In this document: positions 1 to 10,858 of the stretch, piece after piece | How the letters are laid out: each line of letters begins with the position of its first letter | Numbering within the stretch: position 1 is the first letter of the stretch | NCBI RefSeq assembly: GCF_003325755.1 | Contig: NZ_QORI02000012.1 | Location: 115,109 to 179,108, forward strand | Length of the DNA stretch: 64,000 nt | From: Pseudomonas sp. SST3 | GTDB lineage: Bacteria; Pseudomonadota; Gammaproteobacteria; Pseudomonadales; Pseudomonadaceae | Direction: 5' to 3' | Notes under the pieces: generated by a model | Database searches by the model: none | What the model saw: the letters and a program-made list of their open reading frames with translations, nothing else | What the model was told of the DNA's origin: nothing | Position numbers and translations under genes: made by a program

Positions 1-752
1 TCAATCGAGTAAATCGGGGCATCTTCCTGACCGATATCGGGCAGGCTTACCTGCCGCCGGTACGCAACGCCTTCAGGCAAATAACCGAAGCCTCCAATCG
101 CATCTCGAGCGCTGTGGAGACGGGAATACTGACGGTGAGCGTGACTTCATTTTTCGCGTCCGCCTGGCTCGTGCCGCGTCTGATGCAGTTTCAAGACGAC
201 AATCCGGAGATCGATCTGCGGGTGGTTACCAACAATCAGCTGGTCGATTTTTCCCGTGATAGCGTGGATGTCGCTATCCGTCACGGGCTTGGCGTCTATC
301 CGGGCCTGGCGAGCCACCACGTGCTAGCAGTGGAGGTCGTTCCGGTGGCGGCCCCGCAACTCGTGGGCCGAATGGGTCAGCCGGCATCGCCAGCCGACCT
401 GACACGTTGGCCACAGGTGCATGATGCGGAGCGCAGGGCCTGGCATCGCTGGTTCCAATCGCAAGGTGTAGAGGAGATCGGTGCGCTCCGAGGACCGTCC
501 TTCGACGACTCAGGCTTGCTGGTCAAGGCCGTGCTGGCAGGTCAGGGAGTCGGGTTGTTGCCCGCAGCCATGGTGGCTTCTGAACTCGCGCAGGGGCAGC
601 TCGTTAAGGTTGCGCAGGTCTCGTTGCTGGAGGATTTCGCCTACTACCTGGTCTACCCCGAAGCCCGACACGATCGGCCAAAGGTCGCCGCGTTCCGCCG
701 CTGGATACTAGACGCGGCTGCCCGCCAGTGCACAGGTAGATCAGGCCAGTAA
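1..752 (+). CDS. LysR-family transcriptional regulator (5' truncated)
   Basis: The gene is cut by the left window edge; about 249 codons are visible, read in the frame that begins at base 3. The first residues carry the end of a LysR winged-helix domain (RGIFLTDIGQAYLPPV) and the linker helix. The rest is the effector-binding domain, with VSVTSFFASAWLVPRL starting the first subdomain and DVAIRHG in it. This N-terminal pattern is typical of the GcvA/AmpR-like branch of LysR regulators. The effector and target genes cannot be told because the upstream neighbour lies outside the window. The family is secure; the function is not. Confidence 0.9.
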   Translation, partial: NRVNRGIFLTDIGQAYLPPVRNAFRQITEASNRISSAVETGILTVSVTSFFASAWLVPRLMQFQDDNPEIDLRVVTNNQLVDFSRDSVDVAIRHGLGVYPGLASHHVLAVEVVPVAAPQLVGRMGQPASPADLTRWPQVHDAERRAWHRWFQSQGVEEIGALRGPSFDDSGLLVKAVLAGQGVGLLPAAMVASELAQGQLVKVAQVSLLEDFAYYLVYPEARHDRPKVAAFRRWILDAAARQCTGRSGQ

Positions 753-1100
753 TCCATTTGCCTGATACATACGGTGCACGCCGAACACACCGAGAAAGGT
801 CAGCAGGAGCCGGTCGAGTCGTTCCATGATCGTGATGCGAACTGGAAGCCGATCGCCTGGCCAGCCTCAAGCTGCCGCTGCGGAAGCCGAGCATGCAGAG
901 AGAGAGCTCGTCGCTCCCCCAGGGTGCCGGGGCGTTGGCTTTATGCTGATTGGCTGGAAGAAGAATGCGGCGATGGATACTGTCGAAAACTGCGGCAGAA
1001 GTAACACGTGCTGGCCATGAACAACCAAATCAATGCCGCACGCCATGTGATTCGTGAATGGTGCCGAATAGTGCAGTGCGCATAGTTGGGCCTGAATTGA
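753..1100. other. Intergenic stretch without a supported gene
   Basis: About 350 bases between the LysR stop and the allE terminator hairpin. Short open frames exist on both strands but none has a ribosome site together with a recognisable product. On the minus strand, bases 827-741 encode a hydrophobic 28-residue tail (LDRLLLTFLGVFGVHRMYQ) that could be the last piece of a lost permease. It is too short to name. Confidence 0.5.
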
Positions 1101-1133
1101 AACGCCCTCGACACCAAAAGGCGCGAGGGCGTT
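1101..1133 (-). terminator. Probable hairpin terminator after allE
   Basis: A perfect 10-bp inverted repeat (AACGCCCTCG at 1101-1110, CGAGGGCGTT at 1124-1133) with a 13-base loop lies just past the allE stop. The U-tract on the minus strand is weak (CGTTTCAATTC), so termination may be inefficient. Confidence 0.5.
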
Positions 1134-1144
1134 CGATGCTAAGG

Positions 1145-1984
1145 CTAGGACCGGTGATTGTACTTGCCCAGATCCATGTGACGGTTCACGTCCTTATAGA
1201 GAAGATAACGGAACTTGCCGGGGCCGCCCGAGTAGCAAGCCTGCGGGCAGAAAGCGCGCAGCCACATGTAGTCGCCAGCTTCCACTTCAACCCAATCCTG
1301 GTTCAAGCGATAAACGGCTTTTCCTTCGAGTACATACAGGCCGTGTTCCATGACGTGAGTTTCAGCAAAGGGGATCACTGCACCGGGCTCGAAGGTCACG
1401 ATGTTTACGTGCATGTCATGACGCATGTCGCTCATGTCGACGAATCGGGTGGTGACCCACTTGCCGTCGGTGCCCGGCATCGCTATCGGCTCGATATCCT
1501 GCTCGTTGGTCACAAAGGCTTCGGGGTGAGGTAGCCCTTTGACCGCCTGGTAGTACTTGCGGATCCAGTGGAAGCGCGCAGGGGAGGCGTTGTTGTTGCG
1601 CAGACTCCATTCGGAGGCTGGCGGGATGAAGGCATAGCTACCCGGACGCATGGTGTGCTTGGTGCCTTCGAGGGTCAGAGTGAATTCACCATCGACTACG
1701 AACAGCACGCCTTCGGCGTTAGGGTCTTGCTCGGGCTGGTCACTGCCGCCTCCTTCTGCCAGTTCCACGATGTACTGGGAGAAGGTCTCCGCGAAGCCGG
1801 ACAGCGGGCGGGACAGAACCCACATGCGCATGTTGTCCCAGAAGGGCAGGTGGCTTGTGACGATGTCGCGCATCACACCTTTAGGGATGATGGCGTAGGC
1901 CTCGGTGAACATCGCACGGTCGGTCAGCAGCTCGGTCTGCGCTGGGTGGCCCCCGGTGGGTGCGTAGTACTTGGTGTTTGCCAT
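1145..1984 (-). CDS. allE: (S)-ureidoglycine aminohydrolase, bicupin (AllE/UGHY type)
   Basis: A 279-residue bicupin protein that releases ammonia from (S)-ureidoglycine to give ureidoglycolate in allantoin/purine breakdown. The N-terminal cupin holds GVLFVVDGEFTLTLEG; the C-terminal one holds ETHVMEHGLYVLEGKAVY, where E, H and H are the kind of residues that bind manganese in this family. The ATG at 1984 is chosen because GGGAG stands six bases upstream; an upstream in-frame ATG at 2050 has no ribosome site and runs into the operator region. No other purine-catabolic gene is in the window, so it may act with enzymes encoded elsewhere. A GntR-like operator lies directly upstream. Confidence 0.9.
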   Translation of the reverse strand: MANTKYYAPTGGHPAQTELLTDRAMFTEAYAIIPKGVMRDIVTSHLPFWDNMRMWVLSRPLSGFAETFSQYIVELAEGGGSDQPEQDPNAEGVLFVVDGEFTLTLEGTKHTMRPGSYAFIPPASEWSLRNNNASPARFHWIRKYYQAVKGLPHPEAFVTNEQDIEPIAMPGTDGKWVTTRFVDMSDMRHDMHVNIVTFEPGAVIPFAETHVMEHGLYVLEGKAVYRLNQDWVEVEAGDYMWLRAFCPQACYSGGPGKFRYLLYKDVNRHMDLGKYNHRS

Positions 1985-2051
1985 ATAACTCCCATCTTGG
2001 TTGTTGGTGCTCGCTGGCGTGCTGCCGCGAGCTGTAAGGGGCGTTTTCATA

Positions 2052-2094
2052 TTGTATACATAAATTGGTAAAAATTATATCTGAATGTATACAA
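2052..2094. promoter_or_regulatory. Paired GTATAC palindromes, probable GntR-type operator of allE
   Basis: TTGTATACAT (2052-2061) and ATGTATACAA (2085-2094) form a perfect 10-bp inverted repeat. Each arm is itself centred on the palindrome GTATAC, and the arm centres are 33 bp apart, about three helical turns. T-GTATAC-A boxes are typical of GntR-family (FCD subfamily) repressors. The site lies 68-110 bases upstream of the allE start, in AT-rich DNA. No GntR gene is nearby. Confidence 0.55.
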
Positions 2095-2252
2095 CATCTA
2101 CCGCGTTGCCGAAAGTCATTTCAGCATTATTGAGAGAACGGGCAGCTAAAAAGGAGGCTTGTCGGCAGCCTCTTGCCCTGAAGAACCGACTAACCAGCCT
2201 GTTCTTGGTGGTACCTCAGGGGAGCGTCGTAACGGAAACCGGCTGGTTACGT

Positions 2253-3239
2253 TCAGTCTGATCGGCATGACCTTGCGCGTGTTTGGGCTCGTTCTGGTAT
2301 TCCAGCAAGCTTTGGGTCGTCGCCAGTCGTTTCGGGGACCGGCGTCGCCACCGTCGCGGTCGGCGCCTGCTTGAGCACAAGCCAGAGCGCAACGGCGATC
2401 AGTGCGCCGCCGTACACATAGGCCCAATCCAACGGCTCACCTAGAAACAGTGCGCCCCAAAGCACACCGAACGGTGGAATGATAAAGGTCACCGTCAGGG
2501 TACGAACCGGGCCGATATCAGCGAGCAGTCGAAAGTAAAGAATATAGGCGAACGCCGTACAGCCGATACCGAGCCCGAGCAGGCTAAGCCAGACCGTGCC
2601 ATCGCCCCAGGAAACCGGTGGCGATGTCAGCAGCGATATGGCAAACAGAGGCAGCAGACACAGCACCGCTCCCGCCTGACTGCCGAAAGCCACCAATTCG
2701 CTGCTCAGTCCGCCGTGCTGGTTGATCCAGCGCCGGGTCAGGAACCCCCCGAACCCATAACATGCCGTTGCGCCGAGACACGCAAGTGCGCCAATCAGCA
2801 GCTGTGCATCGAACGCCACGGGGCCGGTACGGGTCAACAGCGCCACGCCGCCCAGCCCGAACAGCACGCCGATTATTTTCTCGACCGTTAGCGCTTCGGC
2901 AAAAAACAATGCACCGATGAGCACACCCATCATCGGTGTAGTCGCGTTGAAAATCGCGGAATAGCCGGTTGGCAGAAATTGCGCTGCCAGTGCGTAGAGC
3001 GCGAAAGGGACGCCGGAATTGATCATTCCCAGGACCAGACACAGCTTCAACCTGCCGCGAAAATCCCAGCGAATCCGCATCAGCATCAGGATCGCTAAAA
3101 GGCCAACGCACGCGAACAACACACGGAAAAATGCGGTGGGGAACGTTCCGAGTTCGGGAGCGATGATCCTCATGAATAGAAAGCTGGCGCCCCAAATGGC
3201 AGCGAGACCGAGAAGGCGCAGGAGGTCTGAAGGGCGCAT
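2253..3239 (-). CDS. DMT-superfamily EamA permease
   Basis: A 328-residue inner-membrane protein of ten predicted hydrophobic segments built from two EamA repeats. The first repeat begins at AAIWGASFLFMRI and the second around residue 155 (GALACLGATACYGFGGF). Such proteins usually export metabolites, amino acids or drugs; the substrate cannot be read here. The C-terminal 35 residues after the last membrane helix are hydrophilic. The ATG at 3239 has GGAG eight bases upstream and is preferred to an ATG eight codons earlier, which lacks one. The gene stands alone between allE and divergent aceK. Confidence 0.88.
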   Translation of the reverse strand: MRPSDLLRLLGLAAIWGASFLFMRIIAPELGTFPTAFFRVLFACVGLLAILMLMRIRWDFRGRLKLCLVLGMINSGVPFALYALAAQFLPTGYSAIFNATTPMMGVLIGALFFAEALTVEKIIGVLFGLGGVALLTRTGPVAFDAQLLIGALACLGATACYGFGGFLTRRWINQHGGLSSELVAFGSQAGAVLCLLPLFAISLLTSPPVSWGDGTVWLSLLGLGIGCTAFAYILYFRLLADIGPVRTLTVTFIIPPFGVLWGALFLGEPLDWAYVYGGALIAVALWLVLKQAPTATVATPVPETTGDDPKLAGIPERAQTRARSCRSD

Positions 3240-3398
3240 GGGGAGAGCTCCGGATATTGACATCGGAGTGTTGGCGAGTGCTGCCTATCTGGCAAGTCGG
3301 ACCACGCTCTTAAACAGCGTCCCATCGCCTTGTGACATCTTTCATTGCGATCAGCCACTGGCTAAGCTCGGGCTTCCGCCGTAGCGAGGCCAATCAAA

Positions 3399-5123
3399 AT
3401 GGATGATATGTCAGAGGATATCGAGATTGCCCGGCAGATCCTTCAGGGTTTCGATGACTACCGTGAGCACTTTCGCTTGATTACCGAGGGGGCAAGGTCT
3501 CGCTTCGAGCAGGCACAGTGGCTGGAAGCCCAGCGGGCATCGGCGGCCCGCATCAATCTGTATGAGCAAAAGGTCGGTGAAACGGCGACTGCCCTGCGCT
3601 CGGCGTTTGACGAGGAAGTGCTGTTGGATGTGCAGCGCTGGCCTCGGGTGAAAAGTGCCTATATCGATCAGATCAATCCGCGCTTCGACGATGAGTTGTC
3701 CGAGACCTGGTACAACTCGATTTTCTGCACGCTGTTCAGCCATGACTGTATCAGCGACAGCACCATGTTCATCCATAGCACTCGGCCTGTGAACCGTGCC
3801 CATGAGCGGATGACGCAGACGCGCCGGTATCAGCCCGGCGGTGACTTGCACGGCATGCTCGCGCAGATCTTCGATGACTTTGCTTTCGCTGTGCCATACG
3901 CCGACCTGAGTGGGGATCTGCAAAGGCTCGAGGCGCAGCTGCAGACGTCCTTGCCGGACTGGGTATGCAAGGATCCAGAGCTCACGACGGAACTGTTCTG
4001 TTCGGTACTGTATCGCAACAAAGGTGCCTACCTGATCGGGCGTATCTTCACCTGCGATGAACAGTGGCCACTCGTTATACCGCTGCTGAACCATGACGGC
4101 GCGGGTATTGTGGCCGATGTGCTGATTACTGACGAGGCGGAAGTCTCGATCATCTTTTCCTTTACGCGCTCCTATTTCATGGTTGATGTGCCGATTCCGG
4201 CGGATTTCATCAGTTTCCTCAAGCGCATCATGCCGGGTAAGCACATCGCCGAGCTCTATACGTCCATCGGTTTCTACAAGCATGGCAAATCGGAGTTTTA
4301 CCGCGCATTGATCAACCACCTGGCAACCACGGATGACCGCTTCATCATGGCGCCGGGAGTGCGCGGTATGGTGATGAGCGTATTCACGCTGCCGGGCTTC
4401 AATACGGTGTTCAAGATCATCAAGGATCGGTTTTCCCACGCCAAGAACGTCAGTCGCGCAACGGTGATCGAGAAGTACCGGCTGGTTAAGAGCGTCGATC
4501 GGGTAGGGCGCATGGCCGATACGCAGGAGTTTGCCGATTTCCGCTTTCCCAAATCGAAGTTCGAGCCCGACTGCCTGGCAGAACTGCTGGAGGTTGCGCC
4601 CTCAACGGTCGAGGTTCAAGGCGATACGGTGCTGGTACGGCACTGCTGGACCGAGCGGCGGATGACTCCCCTGAATATCTACGTGGAGAACGCCAGCGGG
4701 CAGCAAATCCACGAAGCGCTGGATGATTACGGCCTGGCGATCAAGCAGCTCGCTGCGGCCAATATCTTTCCCGGGGACATGCTGTTGAAGAACTTCGGCG
4801 TGACCCGTCATGGCCGCGTGGTGTTTTATGACTACGATGAGATCTGCTTTCTAACCGAGGTCAACTTTCGCTACATCCCCGAGGCGCGTTACCCCGAAGA
4901 CGAAATGTCATCCGAGCCTTGGTATTCGGTCGGTCCGAACGACGTATTTCCAGAGGAATTTCCGCGCTTTCTGTTCGCCGATATCCATCAGCGCCGGCTA
5001 TTCGCCAAGCTGCACGGCGAACTGTATGACGCCAATTACTGGAAAGGTTTGCAGCAAGCGATAAGCGACGGCAAGGTGATCGATGTCTTCCCGTACAGAC
5101 GTAGGCTGAAAGCCACCCAGTGA
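3399..5123 (+). CDS. aceK: Isocitrate dehydrogenase kinase/phosphatase
   Basis: A 574-residue bifunctional enzyme that phosphorylates and dephosphorylates isocitrate dehydrogenase to set the split between the TCA cycle and the glyoxylate shunt. The N-terminal regulatory half starts [21 protein letters not shown]. The kinase half has the nucleotide-binding loop [16 protein letters not shown] near residue 318 and the lysine of FKIIKD near 339. The length is normal for the family. Unlike in enteric bacteria it is not next to aceA or aceB. Two ATGs (3399 and 3408) are possible starts; GAGG about ten bases upstream favours the first. Confidence 0.97.
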   Translation: MDDMSEDIEIARQILQGFDDYREHFRLITEGARSRFEQAQWLEAQRASAARINLYEQKVGETATALRSAFDEEVLLDVQRWPRVKSAYIDQINPRFDDELSETWYNSIFCTLFSHDCISDSTMFIHSTRPVNRAHERMTQTRRYQPGGDLHGMLAQIFDDFAFAVPYADLSGDLQRLEAQLQTSLPDWVCKDPELTTELFCSVLYRNKGAYLIGRIFTCDEQWPLVIPLLNHDGAGIVADVLITDEAEVSIIFSFTRSYFMVDVPIPADFISFLKRIMPGKHIAELYTSIGFYKHGKSEFYRALINHLATTDDRFIMAPGVRGMVMSVFTLPGFNTVFKIIKDRFSHAKNVSRATVIEKYRLVKSVDRVGRMADTQEFADFRFPKSKFEPDCLAELLEVAPSTVEVQGDTVLVRHCWTERRMTPLNIYVENASGQQIHEALDDYGLAIKQLAAANIFPGDMLLKNFGVTRHGRVVFYDYDEICFLTEVNFRYIPEARYPEDEMSSEPWYSVGPNDVFPEEFPRFLFADIHQRRLFAKLHGELYDANYWKGLQQAISDGKVIDVFPYRRRLKATQ

Positions 5124-5300
5124 GTCGCGCGGTGCGGTGAACGCCTGTAGATAGTCCGGGTCGCATTTTATAGAGCCGAAAGAAGGGCACGGCGGCCACA
5201 ACCTGCAACATCTGCCGCAAGCGACAGTGCAACTCTTGGGGTATGCTGACTACGAAGCCCATGGCTCCACCAAGACCCGTTACAAGCAGGAGGGTTCATC

Positions 5301-5426
5301 ATGAAAGCGTGGCTCAGCAGTGTGTACTGGAATCTGGCAGTGGCGCTTGGCTTCATCGATCCGCCTCGGCTGCAACCGATTCCGGTCCGCGCCCAGCGAA
5401 GCGATTCAGCGACGCCAAGACGCTGA
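5301..5426 (+). CDS. Small ORF, 41 residues, unknown
   Basis: A 41-codon frame starting MKAWLSSVYWNLAVALGFID and ending in a proline- and arginine-rich tail. It is preceded at ideal distance by AGGAGG, one of the strongest ribosome sites in the window. The N-terminal half is amphipathic or hydrophobic and the tail is basic, suggesting a membrane-associated small protein. It sits 177 bases after aceK and convergent to the glutathione transferase. I do not recognise a family. A translated role is inferred from the ribosome site alone. Confidence 0.5.
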   Translation: MKAWLSSVYWNLAVALGFIDPPRLQPIPVRAQRSDSATPRR

Positions 5427-5453
5427 ATCGTTGAGACGCCGGGCCCTGATTGC

Positions 5454-6125
5454 TCAGTGCCCGGGCATTACCGGACCACCCCGTTCTACGGCTCGCTGAT
5501 AAGCGGGGCGGTCACGTATCCGGTGTAAAAACGCGTTCAGCCTCGGGCGGCTGACATCAAGTCCGGCGCGGGCTTTGGCAGCTTCCAGCGGGAAGCTCAT
5601 CTGAATATCCGCAACAGTGAATTCTTCCCCTGCGAACCATTGGCTTCTCTCCAGTTCGCCCTCCATATAATCCAGATGGAGCTTTAGCTGCGGGCCGATA
5701 AAGGCCTTGTCGGCGCCTTTGGCGATAGCTCGGGCCACCGGCCGTATGACAATTGGCATAGGCCCGTTGGCAATGCGATCGAATACCAGCTTGAGCAGTA
5801 GTGGAGGCATCGCCGAACCCTCGGCGTAGTGCATCCAGTAACGAAAGCGAAGATTTTCCGGCGAGTCTGCAGGTGGGGCCAATCGCCCCTGGCCATAGCG
5901 CTCGACGAGGTATTCGAGGATGACCGCCGACTCGGCTAGCGTCAGCTCGCCGTCCGTGATGACCGGCGACTTACCCAAGGGATGCACCTTCTTCAATTCG
6001 GCCGGAGCCAGCATGGTCTGCGGGTCCCTGGCGTAGCGCTTGATTTCATAAGGCAGCTGCAATTCTTCCAGCAGCCAGAGCACGCGCTGCGAGCGGGAAT
6101 TATCCAGATGGTGCAGGGTAATCAT
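5454..6125 (-). CDS. Glutathione S-transferase family protein
   Basis: A 223-residue soluble protein with an N-terminal thioredoxin-like domain (ITLHHLDNSRSQRVLWLLEEL; S10-S12 region positioned for the glutathione thiol). Conserved motifs PLGKSPVI (cis-proline loop) and LAESAVILEYL follow, then an all-helical C-terminal domain with FTVADIQMSFPLEA, the N-capping box. It resembles the bacterial GSTs that conjugate or isomerise electrophiles; no substrate can be assigned. AGAGG lies eight bases before the ATG. Confidence 0.93.
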   Translation of the reverse strand: MITLHHLDNSRSQRVLWLLEELQLPYEIKRYARDPQTMLAPAELKKVHPLGKSPVITDGELTLAESAVILEYLVERYGQGRLAPPADSPENLRFRYWMHYAEGSAMPPLLLKLVFDRIANGPMPIVIRPVARAIAKGADKAFIGPQLKLHLDYMEGELERSQWFAGEEFTVADIQMSFPLEAAKARAGLDVSRPRLNAFLHRIRDRPAYQRAVERGGPVMPGH

Positions 6126-6222
6126 CGGTGGAGCCTCTCGGTGTCGACAGTCGCGACTAGCTTAGTCGACCGTTGTACTCCTGCCGGATATGGCAGACTT
6201 CGCTCTCTGTCCAGGAGAAACC

Positions 6223-6819
6223 ATGCCCCGTCCGCAATGCTCGCGTTGTCAGCGTCCTCTGAGTCACTGTCTCTGCGCCTCGATCCCATCGCTTGTCAGC
6301 AGAACCAACGTTCTGATTCTGCAACACCCGAGCGAAGCCGGACATGCGCTGAATACGGCGCGGCTCGCAGCGCTTGGTTTGGTCAATGCCGAACTGCGAA
6401 TCGGAGAGATATTCGATGGGCTGCCGCTCAATGATGGCGTTGAAAACTATCTGCTGTTTCCAGACGAGCATGCCGTGCCACTTGCAGAATTGGCGCAAGA
6501 ATCGAAGCCGTTACGGCTGATCGTTCCGGATGGAACCTGGCGCAAGGCCCGCAAGCTGCTGCATCTCAATCATCTGCTGGCCGACCTGCCTCGGGTGGCG
6601 CTTCCAGAGGGGCTGACATCGCGTTACCGGTTGCGCAAGGCTCCGATGCCTGGTGCGTTGTCCACGCTTGAAGCGATAGTGGCTGCGTTGAACACGCTGG
6701 AAGGCGCGGGGCGATACGACGCATTGCTAAGACCCTTCGAGGTCATGATCAACGCTCAGATCGAGGCCATGGGCGACGAGGTTTTTCAGCGCAATCACGG
6801 CGGTGGCCACGAATGCTGA
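6223..6819 (+). CDS. tapT: tRNA-uridine aminocarboxypropyltransferase (DTW domain)
   Basis: A 198-residue DTW-domain protein. Family members (TapT) transfer the 3-amino-3-carboxypropyl group of S-adenosylmethionine to uridine 47 of tRNA. Seen here: an N-terminal cysteine cluster (C6, C9, C16, C18), the signature VPDGTWRKARKL with D103 and W106, and SRYRLRKAP, typical of the domain. The ATG at 6223 is chosen because AGGAG is six bases upstream; an earlier GTG or ATG-like start lacks a ribosome site. It faces away from the glutathione transferase. Confidence 0.85.
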   Translation: MPRPQCSRCQRPLSHCLCASIPSLVSRTNVLILQHPSEAGHALNTARLAALGLVNAELRIGEIFDGLPLNDGVENYLLFPDEHAVPLAELAQESKPLRLIVPDGTWRKARKLLHLNHLLADLPRVALPEGLTSRYRLRKAPMPGALSTLEAIVAALNTLEGAGRYDALLRPFEVMINAQIEAMGDEVFQRNHGGGHEC

Positions 6820-6836
6820 GTGTACAAAGTAGTGAA

Positions 6837-7238
6837 TTAGCGCGGCGGAAGGGTTTTTAGGCGAAGGATGTACAAGGTCACCAGAGTCGCGGTGAACAGC
6901 ATGGCGATGCGGGCCCAGAGCAAGGGCACCAGCCAGCAGGACAGGCTGATGCTCAGCCACATCGTCACGATTGCATAGACCTTGCCCTTGAGCGGGACGC
7001 CATTGCCTTCCAGATAATCTCGGAACCACGGGCCAAGCCGTGGATGCGTCACCAGCCAGTCGTAGAAACGCTGTGAGCTGCGCACGAAGCAGGCGGCGGC
7101 GAGCAGAAGGAAGGGCGTGGTGGGCAGAATCGGCAGGAAGATGCCGATGACGCCGAGCGCGACGCTTAGCCAGCCGACCACCAGCAGCGCATAACGCACT
7201 ACCGGATTGCGATACGTCGGGATATCGCGGTGGGCCAA
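6837..7238 (-). CDS. DUF454 (YbaN) family inner-membrane protein
   Basis: A 133-residue protein with three or four hydrophobic segments. It has the family signature GVIGIFLPILPTTPFLLLAA near residues 28-47, followed by CFVRSSQRFYDWL and HPRLGPWFRDY. The function of DUF454 proteins is not established. The likely start is a TTG with GGA eight bases upstream. It lies 15 bases downstream of the YecA-family gene on the same strand and is probably co-transcribed with it. Confidence 0.88.
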   Translation of the reverse strand: MAHRDIPTYRNPVVRYALLVVGWLSVALGVIGIFLPILPTTPFLLLAAACFVRSSQRFYDWLVTHPRLGPWFRDYLEGNGVPLKGKVYAIVTMWLSISLSCWLVPLLWARIAMLFTATLVTLYILRLKTLPPR

Positions 7239-7253
7239 GAGAGAATCCGTGTG

Positions 7254-7841
7254 TCAGTGCTTGCGCGGTTTGAGAAGCGCCGGCTTCTCTTCGGGTGCGT
7301 GACAGATCAGATACAGCGCAGTGAGGATTTCCGGAATCTGCGCAACCATTTCGTCAACCAGGTCGCGGTCTGCTGCGATGTCGCTGAACTCCGGTTGCTC
7401 ATCGAACAACCCGGAACCGACCATAATCGGCAACAGAAGCTCGCTGACCTCTTCTTCGGAATCCTCGAACCACACCGATTCGCGCATGAACACGCCTTCC
7501 ATGAATCCAATACACCAGCCGCGCATATCGGATTCATCCGGCTCGTCACCCAGGTCCAAGTCACATGGTAGCTCCATGTCTTCGTCGCTGGCCAACTGGC
7601 GGGCGATGTGCGCCTTGAGCTGGATCAGCGTGGCCTCGATCGCTTCGCGTTCGGTGTCGTCGGCGTATTTGGGCGGCTCGGCGAACAGCGCGTCGATCCA
7701 CTCACGCTCGGGTACCTGCTCCGAACAAATGCACAACGCGGTCAGGTAGCCGTGCGCGGCGATGTAATCCAGCGCCTCTTCGTGCAGATCATCTGCATCC
7801 AGAAACACTTGCAGGCGGGCGAGTTGCTCGGCGAATGACAT
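7254..7841 (-). CDS. UPF0149 (YecA/YgfB) family protein
   Basis: A 195-residue acidic protein with the UPF0149 core: an N-terminal helical part (LHEEALDYIAAHGYLTALCI) and the conserved WCIGFMEGVFMRE block near residues 108-120, followed by an acidic stretch. Related proteins bind other proteins; some carry a C-terminal zinc motif, but this one does not. The role is unknown. AAGG about nine bases upstream supports the ATG. It is first of a two-gene set with the DUF454 gene. Confidence 0.88.
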   Translation of the reverse strand: MSFAEQLARLQVFLDADDLHEEALDYIAAHGYLTALCICSEQVPEREWIDALFAEPPKYADDTEREAIEATLIQLKAHIARQLASDEDMELPCDLDLGDEPDESDMRGWCIGFMEGVFMRESVWFEDSEEEVSELLLPIMVGSGLFDEQPEFSDIAADRDLVDEMVAQIPEILTALYLICHAPEEKPALLKPRKH

Positions 7842-8087
7842 CGATGACTACCTTGGATAGAAGACAGCGGTGATTCTAGACGAGCTGGGAGTCCCCGGCT
7901 ACCGCGCGCTCGAACGCTGCGGTGACTGTGTCAGTTTTTCAGCCCGTTCGTCTTCGACAGATAGAAAAATCCGTACGGAGTTCCGCGGTAATGACGCTGG
8001 CCGTCCGGCTATCGCGTCGTCGCAGTGTTCCGCCTGAACCCGGCGCTCGGGTCGCGTATACTCGCGCGTCTTGTTTCGGAGACCGGC

Positions 8088-10211
<2,124 letters not shown>

Positions 10212-10348
10212 ACCGCGCTTCACGTCTTGTCCCTCGGCGGGCGGCGTTTACTTACGCTCGCCCTTGCTATGCACCCGGAGCGGGGTGGTGCAATTCTCGG
10301 TTACGTTCTTGCGCCGATAGTAGCCTTGCCAGCATTCTGGAGCTGTGA

Positions 10349-10367
10349 TTAGCTCGCTAATAATTAG
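10349..10367. promoter_or_regulatory. SlyA/MarR-type operator, overlapping palindromes
   Basis: TTAGCTCGCTAA (10349-10360) is a palindrome differing at only two central bases from the SlyA box TTAGCAAGCTAA. A second palindrome, CTAATAATTAG (10357-10367), overlaps it. Both lie 22-40 bases upstream of the MarR-family gene start, a position suited to autorepression. Confidence 0.55.
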
Positions 10368-10388
10368 TAATTGCGGGAAAACCTTTCC

Positions 10389-10820
10389 ATGTACCCAGAC
10401 CAACACCGCTTCGCCATGCAGTTGGCGCAACTTTCGCGTGGCTGGCGCGCCGAGCTGGATCGTCGGCTCGCAGATCTCGGCTTATCGCAGGCTCGGTGGT
10501 TGGTTCTGCTGCATCTGGCCCGATTCGACCATGACCCGACCCAGCGCGAGTTGGCACAAAGCGTAGCGGTCGAGGGGCCGACGCTCGCAAGGCTGCTGGA
10601 TGGCCTCGAGGCCCAAGGCTTGGTGCACCGCAAGCCGGCTCCCGGAGATCGACGGGCCAAGCTCATCACCCTGGGCACACCGGCCCGCCCACTGATCCAG
10701 AAAATCGAGGCGATCTCCACCCAGGTTCGGGAGGAGCTGTTCGCCGGGATCGCTGAAGAGGATCTACGCAAGTGCCAACAGGTGCATGAGCGCATTCTTG
10801 CCAATCTGGTTAAACGATAG
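10389..10820 (+). CDS. MarR/SlyA-family transcriptional regulator
   Basis: A 143-residue winged-helix regulator. The core reads RWLVLLHLARF, then the recognition helix region GPTLARLLDGLEAQGLV, then the wing HRKPAPGDRRAKLITL, a pattern closest to SlyA. The ATG at 10389 is chosen; GGGA lies about ten bases upstream, and the TTG at 10371 is an unlikely alternative. A SlyA-like operator overlaps its promoter, so it probably represses itself. It converges on plpD, whose stop is 38 bases away. The ligand and other targets are unknown. Confidence 0.85.
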   Translation: MYPDQHRFAMQLAQLSRGWRAELDRRLADLGLSQARWLVLLHLARFDHDPTQRELAQSVAVEGPTLARLLDGLEAQGLVHRKPAPGDRRAKLITLGTPARPLIQKIEAISTQVREELFAGIAEEDLRKCQQVHERILANLVKR

Positions 10821-10858
10821 CCAGCGGCGCGCCTGCGCCATGAAGCCACGACAGCTGC

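Noticed and set aside
741..827. Hydrophobic minus-strand tail that might be the end of a permease
   Set aside because: Only 28 residues, overlaps the LysR end, and has no matching upstream part or ribosome site.
3411..4439. Long open frame antisense to aceK
   Set aside because: A codon-bias shadow; the plus-strand product is a full-length recognised enzyme.
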